DNA of 64,000 bases, taken from Voacanga thouarsii (lineage: Eukaryota > Streptophyta > Magnoliopsida > Gentianales > Apocynaceae). The notes under the pieces were generated by a model. It saw only the letters and a list, made by a program, of their open reading frames with translations, was not told the DNA's origin and did not search any database. Positions 11,607 to 22,975 of the stretch are shown here, one piece after another (the first letter of the stretch is position 1; each line of letters opens with the position of its first letter). The translations under genes were made by a program, and so were the position numbers. Where the stretch lies: the NCBI GenBank assembly GCA_026120185.1, contig JANUWF010001942.1:1-64000 (forward strand). Reading direction: 5' to 3'.

Positions 11607-13407
11607 ATGAGGTTTATACGGCAAGATAGGAAGCATGGTAGTTAATAAAACTGGCCAACGATTGTTTGATATCATTATGTGAACCTTCGCTATTTATGGT
11701 ATGGGATAGATGGCTCTATAAGTCTCGTCGTTGAGACATAGGCTACCGTAATTTACTACTTTCTTAGATGAAACGTGTAAGCCCACTGTTTTAAGGGTAT
11801 AGGCGATTGTTTGGTTTTGTAATGACTGGTTTTTATCGAGTCTGTAAGTGGCGCAAAGAAATTATAGAAGAAAATCGCAGAAAGAAAAACAAAGAAGATG
11901 ACACTGTAGCAACCAAGCTGAGCCACCAAGCCAAGCTGAGTCGAGCCACATGCTGTGAGAGGAGCAAGGAGAGCCACGGCTTGGAACTATAGCCAGGCTG
12001 AGTTGGCCTTGGCTCCAAGCGGCACGCAAGGAAAGCTTCCTCGCAGAAGCTCCAGGCTTCCTCACTGCGAGCAAGGAAGGTTTCCTCGTGGAAGCTGACT
12101 TTCGCAAGAAAGTAATTTGCAATTTGGACCATGATTTTGACCAGGTCACGGGGCTACTTCTCGGGCGGGTCGCGGGCACCCGCTGGAATCAAGGTCCATG
12201 GGTTTTTCCAATGGGTCATAATCCAGTGTGGCAAGTGCACTAGACCAGCAATAAAAAAATTAAAAAAATTTTTTTGTCCCATACCAAACGAAGTTATTTT
12301 TATTATAATAGTTAATATTCTTTGAATATTTTGCATGAAAAATAATAGTAAAGAAAATTTAGGATTACACAAGATCATTAATTAATTAATGTGTTTAATT
12401 CTATTATTTGGACACTTAGGCTTAAAAAATAGAAAGGCATGAAAACGTTTACAGTTTTCTAGTATGTTTATTTCTTTTTGTACCCTATGTGCGCGTTTTC
12501 TCAAAGACCAAAGTCTTTGGAAATTTTTGACAAAGAAAAACATTTTTCTTAAATTAAAAGATTAATTTTAATTCGAACAAAAATTAATTCTTGGTTATTT
12601 TCTCAAAAGATTTTATCCTTGACATAGAAAATATTTTGAATTTAGATATTTTGTGAGTTAAAATAGAAAACCATTTTGATTTAATTTTAACAAGAAAATT
12701 TATTTTTCTCAAATTAAACTTGAGATCAAAATCTCTCGAAAGTTTTATTGAAAATTTAAATTATTAAGTTTATTAACTTAAATAAAATTAATTCATAAAA
12801 AATTTCTCAAAGGATATAAACCTTGACATAGAAATTTTTATGGGTTTAGATATTTTATTTTTGAGTTAAAAGAAAACTTAATTGAAATTTTCAAATGATA
12901 TTTTCCTAAAGAAAAAAAAACCCTTATTTTAAAATACTAAGTGGGAGAAGAGTTCCAATGACCCCACGACTTCCATCACGATCCCCATTAGAAATTGTAG
13001 ATTCCCTCGCGCCACCATGGAAGTGAACCCATATAGGATGGGGATATCACAAGGATCTAGAACTAATGGATAGATGTAATTAATAACCCAGGACACGTGC
13101 TATGATCTGTTAGCCCACGTTGGAAGTTATTGTGTGAGGAACGTCCATAGAAAAAAAGAAGAAACGGTTATCCCACGATGGAGTTATCTTCTAAATCATT
13201 ACCTAGAAATGAAATTAATTTGTGGTGGTTAATACACTTAGCTTAGGAAACTGAGTTATCTCAGTTTTTCTAAGAGCCAAATTAATCATAATAAAGATAA
13301 TAGTGATAGGCTTAACTATTATCGGATTTAATATGAGGATAAAAGCACAATTGTTTTTGTTTTTTTTTTTACAAACTGAGATTTCTTTTATTTTTGATTT
13401 TTCAGAA
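11607..13407 (+). other. Copia B untranslated leader with GC-rich block
   Basis: This 1.8 kb region separates the PBS from gag. The first part (about 11900-12240) is much richer in G+C than its surroundings and internally repetitive: GCAAGGAAAGCTTCCTCG at 12026 recurs as GCAAGGAAGGTTTCCTCG at 12071. Open frames run on both strands there but do not match a family I recognise. The middle (12240-12940) is AT-rich. The end (about 12945-13120) includes a conserved-looking stretch with GCGCCACCATGGAAGTGAAC. A pyrimidine tract followed by CAG stands just before gag (13394-13404). Confidence 0.65.
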
Positions 13408-14199
13408 ATAGTTGGTGGAGGTTCTTTTAGTCCTTTAGCCGTTATTCTCCATGAGAATAAGCTAACGGGTCCAAATTATGTGGACTGAAAAAGGAACTTG
13501 GACATAATACTCACTGTTGAGGAGTATAAGTATGTCATCTACAAAACCTGCCCTATTATCGGTGGGAAGGGTTCCACCGCTGAAGAGCAAGAGGTTGAGA
13601 AAGCATGGAAGAAGACCGACGAGATGGCTCATTGCTACATATTGGCCTATATGTCTAATGTGCTCCAGTCTAAACACGAGCACATGGCCACTGCGTACGA
13701 TATTAGCCAATCACTAACCACGATGTTCACAGATAAAAGACGGCCCGCAAGGCAGAAGACTCTTAGAACGATCATCAACACTAAGATGACTGAGAGAGCA
13801 TATACTTAAGATGATTGCTGCTTTCGAGGAAGCAGAAGTTTTAGGGGATGTTATTGACCCCAAGAGCTAAGTGGATATAATTCTCGAATCTCTTCCAGGT
13901 CCTTTCACTCAGTTCAAGTTAAATTATAACATGAACAAGTTAAACATGAGTTTAACCAAGTTAATGAAAGAGCTCCAGGTGGCAGAGATGGTTATGAAGC
14001 CACAATCCAATGCTATGATTGCTAGGACTTCTTCTTTCAGAATTGGGCCCAAGCCCAAGAAGTTCAAGAAGAAGAAGGGAAATGCACTGGCCTAGCCCAA
14101 GAACCAGTCCAACAAGCCCAAGGGTAAGTGCTTCAAGTGAGGTAGAAAGGACACTGGAAAAAGGAGTGTCCAGAGCTTCAAGCCAAGAAAAACCCTACA
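13408..14199 (+). pseudogene. Copia B gag
   Basis: This is a Copia gag (UBN2-like) carrying SPLAVILHENKLTGPNYV, then (after a stop at 13486) LDIILTVEEYKYV and MAHCYILAYMSNVLQSKHEH. The start codon appears lost: ATA stands where ATG is expected at 13408. Frameshifts occur near 13806 and 13870. The C-terminal zinc knuckle (CFK*GRKGHWKKEC pattern near 14129-14180) is broken by TGT to TGA and by a 1-base deletion. It cannot make a full-length product. Confidence 0.8.
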
Positions 14200-17100
14200 G
14201 GTATTATATTCTATCTAGAGTCAGTTTCAATGGTTGGATCAACTTCTACTTGAATTGTTGATTCTGGAGCCACTGATCATATCTGTAACTCCTTTCAGGA
14301 GTTTAGAAAGATAAGAAGACTCTAGAAGGGCGTGCATAGACTACGAGTAGGAAATGGAGTATAAATATGGGCCCTTGCAGTAGAAAAAATGGATCTTATT
14401 TTTTATTGTAATAGAATAGTTATTTTGAAGGATATTTTATATGTACCCATTTTTAGACAGAATTTGATTTCAATTGCAAAGCTAATAAATCATGGATATT
14501 CTGTTTCTTTCTATTCTGGTATTACTATCAATAAAAATGGAGAAGTTTTATGTACAAGGCACATGTATGGAAACTCATTCTTTTTAAATCCTACAAACAA
14601 TCAAATAAATAATGCTCAATTTGAACCTTTAAACAAGAAGAGAAAAACCAATGTCAATGACTCATATCTTTGGCATCTATGGTTGAGTCATATTAACTCA
14701 ATCAAGATTCAGAAGTTAATCCATGATGGATCATTGGGCTCATTAAGATTGAAAAGTTGGCTTTAGTGTGAATCTTGCTTGATGAAAAAAATGAGCAAAA
14801 AGTCGTTCACCTAAAAGGCTAATAGAGCCAAGGAGATATTAGGCCTTGTTCATACTGATGTGTGTGATCTTTTGTCTACACAAACTAGAGGAGGTTTTGA
14901 GTACTTTATCACTTTCACGGATGATTGTACAAGGTTTGGTTATGTCTACCTAATAAGGTGCAAGTCTGACTCTTTTGACAAGTTCAAAGAGTTTAAGACT
15001 GAAGTGGAGCATTAGACAGGTAAACTGATCAAAACCTTACGATCGGATCGTGGTGGAGAGTACCTCCTTGGTGAATTCAAAAATTACATAATAGATCATG
15101 GGATAGTATCCTAACTCTTTGTGCCAAGCACACCCTAGTAGAATGGAGCAGCTGAGAGAAGGAACAGGACATTGATGGAAATGGTCCAAAGCATGATATC
15201 TCATACTACTCTTCTGGTCTCTTTTTAGGGATATGCCATGGAAACAGCGGCATACATTCTAAAGTTGGTGCCTTCCAAGTCAGTACCTAGGACTCCCTAT
15301 GAGATGTGGACTGAGTATAAGCTAAGTCTAAATCATCTCAGGATATGGGGTTGTCCAGCTTATGTATTGATCAAGGGAGACAAGCTAGAACTAAGATCAG
15401 AATTATACTACTTTGTTGGGTATCCGAAAGGGATAAAAGGAGGTTATTTTTATCATCTCGAGGAGCAGAAAGTACTAGTAAGTACTAATTCTAGATACTT
15501 GGAGGATGATCAAAGTACATTCACTAAAAGTTCAATAAGGTTGGAACTCGAGGAAAAATTATCTTCGGAATCAACTTCTTCAGACCCGATTGTGGAATAA
15601 GAAGAGGGACAGCCTTAAGAACTTGTACAAATAGAGCCTCATCGTAGTAGAAGGGTATCTAGGATTCTAGAAAGATGAACTGGAGAGGCTTTTGAGTTGG
15701 TCTCTGACCATCAGGAATAAGATCCCACTAGATACGAGGATGCTATTACTGATGCCGATACAAATCTATAGCATGAAGCAATGAAAGCCGAGATTAAGTT
15801 TATGTACTTTAATTAGGTTTAGGATCTTGTAGCTTCACCTGAAGGAATAAAACCCATTAGGTGTAAGTGGCTATACAAAAGGAAGAGGGGAGTAGATGGG
15901 AGGGTGGAAACCTTCAAAGCTAGACTTATGGCGAAAGGGTATACTTAGAAAGAAGGAAACGATTGTGGAAAAATATTTTTCTCTAGTAGCCATGCTTAAG
16001 TCCATCTGTATCCTCCTTGCCATTGCATGTCATTATGACTACGAAATATGGCAAATAGATGTTAAGACGGCATTTCTTAATGGCCATTTTAGCGAAGACA
16101 TCTATATGTTCTAACCAGAAGGTTTTAATACTAAAGGTCAGGAGTATATGGTTTGCAAGCTTAAGAAGTCCATTTATGGACTTAAGCAAGCATCTAAAGC
16201 ATGGAACATTCATTTTAACGAGACTATAAAGTTTTACAGTTTCATTTAAAACGAGGATGAATCATGTGTGTACAGGAAATTGGAAGGCATAAATGTGATT
16301 TTTCTTATCCTATATATAGATGACATAGTACTCATTGGGAATGATGTAGGAATATTGTCATCTACTAAAGTTTGGCTATCTAATCAATTCAGTATGATGG
16401 ACTTGGGAAAAATCAATTACATTTTCAAGATTATGCTTCTTAGAAATAGAAAGTAGAGAATGTTAGGATTATCCCAAACGACGTACATTGATAAGATGCT
16501 GGCCAAATTAAGCATATACTCATGCAAGGGAGCTCTAATCCTCTGCAAACATGGTTATCTTTTTGTTCTAAGGACTGTCCTAAGTCTCAAGAGGAAAAAG
16601 ACAAGATGAGTAAGATTCCCTATGCTTCAACTGTGGGAAGTCCCATGTACGCCATGCTGTGCACTAGGCTAGATATCTACTTTACCATAGGCTTAGTTAG
16701 CAGATATCAGTCAAACCTTGGAGAGGTGCATTGGCAAGCTGTAAAGCATATTCTCAAGTACCTCAAATGTACAAGAGATTATATGCTGGTTTACAGGACT
16801 GATGACTGGGTTCTAATTGAATACATGACTCAGACTTCCAGGCAGATAAGGATGAGAGAAACTCCACTAGTGGATATGTCTTCACCTAGTCTGGAAGAGC
16901 TATTTCATAGAGGAGTATCAAGTAATCTTGCATTGCTGACTCAACCATGGAAGCTGAGTATGTAGCAGCTTTGGAGGCATCCAAGGAAGCAGTCTAGCTT
17001 CAGAAGTTCTTTTCAGAACTTAGTGTTATACCACACATAGACAGACCAATTGTGATGTATTACGACAAATCTGGAGCAGTCTCGCAATCCAAAGAACTCA

Positions 17101-17202
17101 AGAACCACAAGAAAATGAAACATATCAAGAAAAAGTACCACCTGATCTGGGATTTCATCCAGACATAGAAATCGTGGTAGAACAGATAGCCTCAGAGAAC
17201 AA
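14200..17202 (+). pseudogene. Copia B pol (protease, integrase, reverse transcriptase, RNase H)
   Basis: The order of domains is that of Copia. Protease has VDSGATDHICNS near 14262. GAG-pre-integrase has LSHINSIKIQKLIHDG. Integrase has HTDVCDLL, RSDRGGEY and NGAAERRNRT, so the D,D,E residues are still readable. Reverse transcriptase has WQIDVKTAFLNGHF and FLILYIDDIVLIGND (YxDD-type box). RNase H has YASTVGSPMYAMLCTRLDI through to about 17200. There are more than fifteen in-frame stops. Most sit where Copia C has CAG, CAA or TGG, which points to C-to-T and G-to-A decay. The last codons lie beyond the nested LTR, at 18691-18764. Confidence 0.88.
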
Positions 17203-18690
17203 CATCCACGAATCCCTTCCGAGGATCCAAGTAAACGATTAAGAAGATCGTAGGTTTGTAGAATTACCTCTGTTTGGTGTAATCGATATCCTTCGATTCT
17301 GATTCTGTCACTGTACGTGCAACCCGAACGATCACTAGACGCTACAGTGTGCGAACGTCCTCTATCGGATACACACCGCGAACTCACTCGTTACCTGGGG
17401 AGTGCTAGCGTCTATGGTTTGAGAGGTTTTTTTCTGATCAATGGAGGCATGAATATTCTCAACAGAAATTGGCACACCCAAGAAGACGGCTAGAGTTTTC
17501 TTAAAAACCCACTCCGAACCTCTTAGAATCCAACCCCAGTAATATCTTATCGTATTTTTATTTAAATTCAAATTAAATTAAAACTGATATGATAAGATTC
17601 TGCCATTATCTCAGTAATTTAACTAATTAATTTACCGAAAAATATTCATATAATCTGGACATCATCCAGATACATCGAATGTGGACATATTTCCAAATTC
17701 ATTGTATCTGGTAAATTTTCTAAATTCGATTAACTTAGACATATTTCCAGATTCATCAAATCTGGTCACCAGAAAAATAACCTAACAAGTTCGCTTATTG
17801 TGTGACCCTATAGGTTCATTTAACACTGGCAGTGTGCCTAAATCATATTTAAATGGCCCACAAGTTATAATCGATTTCTAGCAAAACATTATAACTATCC
17901 AGATTAAATGAAGATCGGTGATCTCTTTGAACTAAACTATAATTTTACATTTAGTCCTTTTGTCACACGATATCCAAATTAAGCATAAGGCACGGAGCAT
18001 GTCATCCTTGTTAAGCTTAATCAATTATTTCTTGATTTCATAGTAGACTGTTCAAACAAATGACATCAATATCTCAGATTGATATATTTAAGCACGGCCA
18101 TGCATTTTAACAGTCTAACTTATCAAGGGGCCTATGGATATCTCTCCCATAATTGAGAGGGACTAATTCCTTCACTATCAATCATATTCCTCTCATTGAT
18201 TTATCTTATATCAATAGTAGTCTAATTTATTATCTGGTTAAAGACAACTTTAGACAACGTCAAAATACAGAATTTATCAAGTAGGAAACTATGATGAATT
18301 TAGGTCGAATAACTTTTAATATTATTATGGCTAGAAAGTACTTATGACATGTTCCATAAAGTACTCTCACAGTAGGTCATGTCCAATACAATGTTCTCTA
18401 ACATTTATTTATGTTTTAACTTGATATCACAAATATCCATGACCAGTAAAACATAGCCATCCAGTCACAAATATACTAATCTTAATTTATTATTGTTCTA
18501 ATAATAATAAACAATCAGGGACAAATTTAAAATAGTCATTGTATTCATTGTTGGGTTTTACTATCAAGTCACGTACTTGATAACCACAAAATAAAATGCA
18601 CTATTCATGGAAAGGAAAGCCTCATATTATTATATAAAACATAACGAAAATAGTATAAGTAGAAATTGACTCTAGGGAATATCCCCAACA
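17203..18690 (-). repeat. Copia LTR nested in Copia B pol (solo or truncated)
   Basis: Read on the minus strand, the right end starts TGTTGGGGATATTCCCTAG at 18690, a typical Copia LTR start. The interior includes gtgtgaccctataggttc (read on +, about 17799) and long noncoding AT-rich sequence. It interrupts Copia B pol shortly before the terminal FTKPLAERVFK-like codons, which resume at 18691. The left boundary near 17203 is placed where pol similarity ends. A TSD could not be confirmed (CCTAG follows at 18691-18695 but no left copy is clear), so the left end may be deleted. Confidence 0.65.
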
Positions 18691-18764
18691 CCTAGAATAT
18701 CCCTTCACTAAGCCTTTAGCTGAGAGAGCCTTCAAGCGTGCTAAATAGTACGTTGATATGAGTT
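18691..18764 (+). pseudogene. Copia B pol, C-terminal tail
   Basis: This short remnant matches the C-terminal end of Copia C pol (…DPFTKPLAERVFK). Here the bases encode an ISLH*AFS-like decayed form in one frame and PSLSL*LREPSSV in another. The DNA match to the reverse complement of 48035-48110 is clear. It fuses directly to a 5'-truncated 3' LTR. Confidence 0.6.
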
Positions 18765-20124
18765 GGTGGACTACAACGTGGACTAACACTCTACCGCTTA
18801 AGTATAAGTTGGTGGTATGACAAAGCTGGAAGCATGTACTTTGATATGCTAAGGTTGAGGTTCTTTCGTAGAGCCAATATACTTGTATGTTGGGTTTATA
18901 TGATTAGTTAGTTAAGAAAGACTTGTATAAGATAACTTATGCGCTATATCATCCATTGTGACTGTTCAAATGATCTAAATATCTAGCGCCCCTGAGGAAC
19001 ATGACTTGGATGTTTACTTTAAAGTAGCTCCCTTAGAAAGCGAAAATATTCCAAGAGTCGTAGATCATTGGACTAAAGATCTAAGGATGGTAGATATCTT
19101 TTAGAGAGGTGTTAGTACACTCTTCCTCTTTAAATGTATGATGATGCGTAAAGGGGTATTTTAGTCATTACACCTGTAGGTCGGAGACTTTGCTAATGTA
19201 ACATTATCCTTGGGATCAATATTTTGTTATGGTAATATTAGGAAATATTTAAAATGAAAAATACATCTATTTATATTGTAAGGGTATTTTGGTCATTTTA
19301 GTAGCAAGGTGATATGTCTTTTGGTCCCCGGAATAGCCCTTAAGTCCTGACAGATTTGGATTAAAGAATTGGTCTTGATAATTATAGGTTTTATTTTATT
19401 TTATTTAAGTAGTCTAATTTATTATTGGACTAGAATAAAATAAAAGACCCAAGAGAGAGTATATATTTTATCTAGTTTATTTGGTTAATTAATTATTCAG
19501 GGCTCAAGGCCCAGATTGATTAATTAGAAAATTAATCTAGATTAAAACTAGATAAAAGACCTGATATTTTATATTGGTCTATTTGGGCTTGTTAATTATT
19601 TATTGGGCTATTTTATGAAGCCCAAAAAATAAATAATTGAGGTTTTTTATTTATGGGTGTTCAAGCCCAAGAGTAAATAATTTTATCTAACCCATTGAAT
19701 GAGACCAAGGGTAAAATTAAAAAAAAACAATAAGGGATGGATCCCGCATTGTTTGGCATGAGAGGATAACAAAAATGAAATATTTTTTGCTTCACTTTCT
19801 TGGTCTCTCTCTGGTATTTTGAAACAAAAAAATGAAGGCCGTTCTTTGATCCGAATGAAAAGCTTTCACCGGCAATTGAAAAAGGCAGTGACTAGATTCT
19901 GGAAGCTCAAAAGCTTCGCGTGAATAAGACGAAACCGGTGTTTACAAGGAGGTGATCCAGAACCAAGCATACCAACAACAACCAGGAGCGTTCAAGAAAT
20001 CATTGGAACAAGTGTTTCAAGGCCTAAATAAACTAACGATATAAAATGCAAAGGTATAGTTTTGTTGCTTCCGCTACTGCATTTTGCATGCTTTTGTGAT
20101 TCATTTTTCCATATTACACCTTTA
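18765..20124 (+). repeat. 3' LTR of Copia B, 5'-truncated
   Basis: This aligns with 10230-11592 of the 5' LTR (for example gctggaagcatgtactttga and the hairpin cluster at about 19390-19640). The first ~380 bp of the LTR and the polypurine tract are missing, so pol joins LTR directly. It ends ATTACACCTTTA, where the 5' LTR has TTCA: the terminal CA has become TA. The direct repeat GAGAG follows. Confidence 0.85.
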
Positions 20125-20880
20125 GAGAGGGCCTGCTCGGGCATGGTGGCAGTGAGTCCAAGAAGACTGGAAATTAATGGATCAAGACTGGACATTGACC
20201 AACTTTGTGGAGGTATTCAGAGCGGAATATATCCCTCGGTGGATAGTGGAAAAAAGAGAGGACGAGTTCCAGAATCTGAAGCGACCGTGGCTCAGTATGC
20301 TACTCGTTTTATCCAGTTGTCAAAGTATTACAAGAGGTTGGTAGATACCGAGCAGAACCGAACTAGGCAATTTGTCAAGGGATTGAGGCAGAAGCTAAGA
20401 AGGGCTTTGACACCTTCTTCACCGACAACTTATTATAGGACAGCAGACGCAGTGACCTGAACAGAGAACGAGGATCGAAGCAGGATGGTACTGAAACCAT
20501 TCTTGCCACCAAGGCAACCACCGAGACCCTTCCAGAGGCAACAAGCTAATAAGTGACCTGCCCACCAACAATGGCAGAACTGATGAAATCAAGCACGAAC
20601 GGCACCGACTAGTCCTACTCAAAATCTCCTATCATGCAAACATTGCGGGAAGAAGGGTCATATAGAGAAGAACTGTTGGTCTAAGAGAGCTGAACGGAAA
20701 TGCTACAATTGCAGAGATTTGACGCATTTACGAAACGTTTGCCTAAAACTCCTTCAAATCGAGCAAGGAAACCCGGCCCAGACCGCGGGAGCTAATTGAG
20801 CCAATACTGCAGGAGCCTTCGGAAGTAGAACTCAGAAGTCGCAAGTGAAAGCAAAGGTTTTCGCTCTTAGCCGCAAGGAA
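20125..20880 (+). pseudogene. Gypsy A gag, C-terminal part
   Basis: The interrupted gag resumes with GPARAWWQ, followed by FVEVFRAEYIPRWIVEKRE, the retrotrans_gag region. A small deletion and frameshift lies near 20270. It continues with RLVDTEQNRTRQFVKGLRQ. Two CCHC zinc knuckles are readable: CKHCGKKGHIEKNC (about 20635) and CYNCRDLTHLRNVC (about 20700). They would bind packaged RNA. Several stops are present, including Q to stop near 20152. Confidence 0.85.
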
Positions 20881-22975
20881 GTTGGAGCAGATGCAGCAGT
20901 GGTGGAAGATACGTTTTCTATCTAAGGTCATTCAGTTAATGCATTAATAGACCCTGGATCTATCCACTCCTATTTAAATAAGAAGTATGCATATCATTTG
21001 GGTTGAAATGGAGTAGAATTATCTTTTACCTTGTTGGTAAATACACTTTTAGGAAAAATAGTGTAAGCAGATCGGTATATGCAGAGTTGTAAGATTGAAG
21101 TGGGGCAAGAGAGCTTGGAGGAAGACTTGACAGCCTTAGCTATTGATAACTATGACCTCATTTTGGGTATAGATTGGCTAGCTAAGCATGAAGCTAAAGT
21201 AGACTGTAAGAATAAATCTGTCCACTTCATTAGACTTGGATGTGATGTGCTAGAATTCAACGGCAAGCAAGTAAAAGAGTTGAAGTTTTTTATAGCTGGA
21301 CCAAAAGCCCGGAAGTTGTTGAAGCAAGGATACCAATGATATTTAGCTTACGTGATAAACAAGCCAAAGGATCAGTGCACCCTGAAAAATACTGAAATGG
21401 TAAAAGACTTTCCCGATATGTTTCCTGCAGAACTCACTTCTCTCACTTCCAACCGAGAAGTTGAATTCACTATAGATCTAATTCTATGAGCAGAACCTGT
21501 ATCCCGAACCCCATATCGGATGGCACCAGCGGAGTTGAAGGAACTAAATGAGCGGCTAGAAGAATTGGTGAAGCAAGGTTACATAAGACCTAGCACATCA
21601 CATTGGGAAGCTCTAGTGCTATTTGTGAAGAAGAAGAATAGGGCCTTGAGGTTGTGCATCGACTATTGGAGGTTGAATAATTTGACCATCAAGAATAAAT
21701 ATTCCCTACCATTAATTGATGAGCTATTTAACTAATTGCAAGGCTCTAATTGTTATTCCAAACTGGATTTGAGGCAGGGATATTATCAAGTATGAATAAA
21801 GGAGGAAGATATTCCCAAGACGGTCTTCAACAGAAGATATGGTCACTACAAGTTTGTAGTGATGCTTTTTGAAATGACTAAAACACCAGCGGTATTTATG
21901 AATTTGATGCATCGTATTTTTCAACTATACTTGGATAAGTTTGTGGTGGTATTCATCGATGATATACTTATATACTCCAACAGTTCAGAGGATCATGTAG
22001 AGCATCTATAACTGGTATTGGAAAAACTAAGAAAGCACAAGCTTTATGCCAAATTTAGTAAGTGTAAATTTTGGCTGGACAATGTGTCATTTCTTGGCCA
22101 TGCGGTGACCATGGAATCAAGGTAGACCCAACAAAAGTTGAAGCAGTTTTGAACTGGAAACAACCGGAGAACATCATTGAGATTAGAAGCTTCTTGGGAT
22201 TAGCCGGCTATTATAGGTAGTTTATTAAAAGGTTCTCAACGCTAGCATCACCTATAACAAGATTGTTAAAAAAGGATGTACCCTTTTTCTGGAGTGAAAA
22301 ATGCGAGAAGAGTTTCCAAGAGCTAAAGAGGAGGTTAATGACGACTCTAGTACTGAGTTTGCTAAAGAGAGATAAACCCTGCGCTTTGTATACTGATGCT
22401 TCTAAGGAAGGTTTGAGAGCGGTATTGATGTAGGATAGGAAGGTAATAGCCTATGCCTCTCGGAAGTTGAAGCCTCACGAAGTTAATTATCCGACACATG
22501 ATTTGGAGCTAGCTGCTATTGTGTTTACTTTGAAAAAATGGCAGCATTATTTGTATGGAGCCAAGTATGAGATGTTCACAGACCACAAGAGTCTGAAATA
22601 TATCTTTACCCAAAAGGACTTGAATTTGAGGCAGCGAAGATGGATGGAATTTTTGAAGGAATATCGTTGTCCTATCAATTACCACCCTGAAAAGGCAAAC
22701 GTTGTTGCTGATGCCCTAAGTCGTAAAGTAAAAAAATGGCCAGACTGAGAGTGAAAGAGATTCAAGCAGTCCAAGAGGTGTTAGATAGAAGGACGAAAGT
22801 GCAAGAATAAAGGATTATCGTTAGTAATATGAGGTTGATACCGGATCTCAGGTAGGAAATCATCAAAGCACAATAAAGCAATATAGAGTTTCAACTTTTC
22901 AAGGACAAAGAACTTAAATGAGAAGGCAGTGAATTTCGGCAAGACAAGACGGCTGAAATCCTTCATCACTTCTAA
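20881..22975 (+). pseudogene. Gypsy A pol (protease, reverse transcriptase, RNase H; integrase missing)
   Basis: Protease has VNALIDPGSIHSYLN (DPGS in place of DSGA, near 20935) and YDLILGIDWLAKH. Reverse transcriptase has [42 protein letters not shown] and the catalytic FIDDILIYS near 21954. A frameshift lies near 22125. RNase H has [29 protein letters not shown] and the end motif ADALSRK near 22712. Stops are scattered through it. The sequence loses Gypsy similarity near 22975, before the HHCC integrase, so the element is truncated here. The close paralogue is Gypsy E at 52331-53238. Confidence 0.87.

Larger units (their letters stand above)
9850..20124 (+). mobile_element. Copia B, a degraded LTR retrotransposon nested in Gypsy A gag
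   Basis: This element has an LTR at both ends, a perfect PBS, a leader, gag and pol. It is flanked by the 5-bp direct repeat GAGAG (9845-9849 and 20125-20129), which lies within the split gag codons LRG, so the insertion is well defined. The 5' and 3' LTRs differ at roughly one base in ten by eye, suggesting an old insertion. The 3' LTR has lost its first ~380 bp. Another Copia LTR is nested at 17203-18690. It belongs to the same family as Copia C (46035-52016). Confidence 0.9.

Noticed and set aside
11807..12378. Several overlapping ORFs on both strands
   Set aside because: They lie in the GC-rich repetitive leader of Copia B and overlap in opposite frames. No domain is recognisable and a composition effect is more likely.
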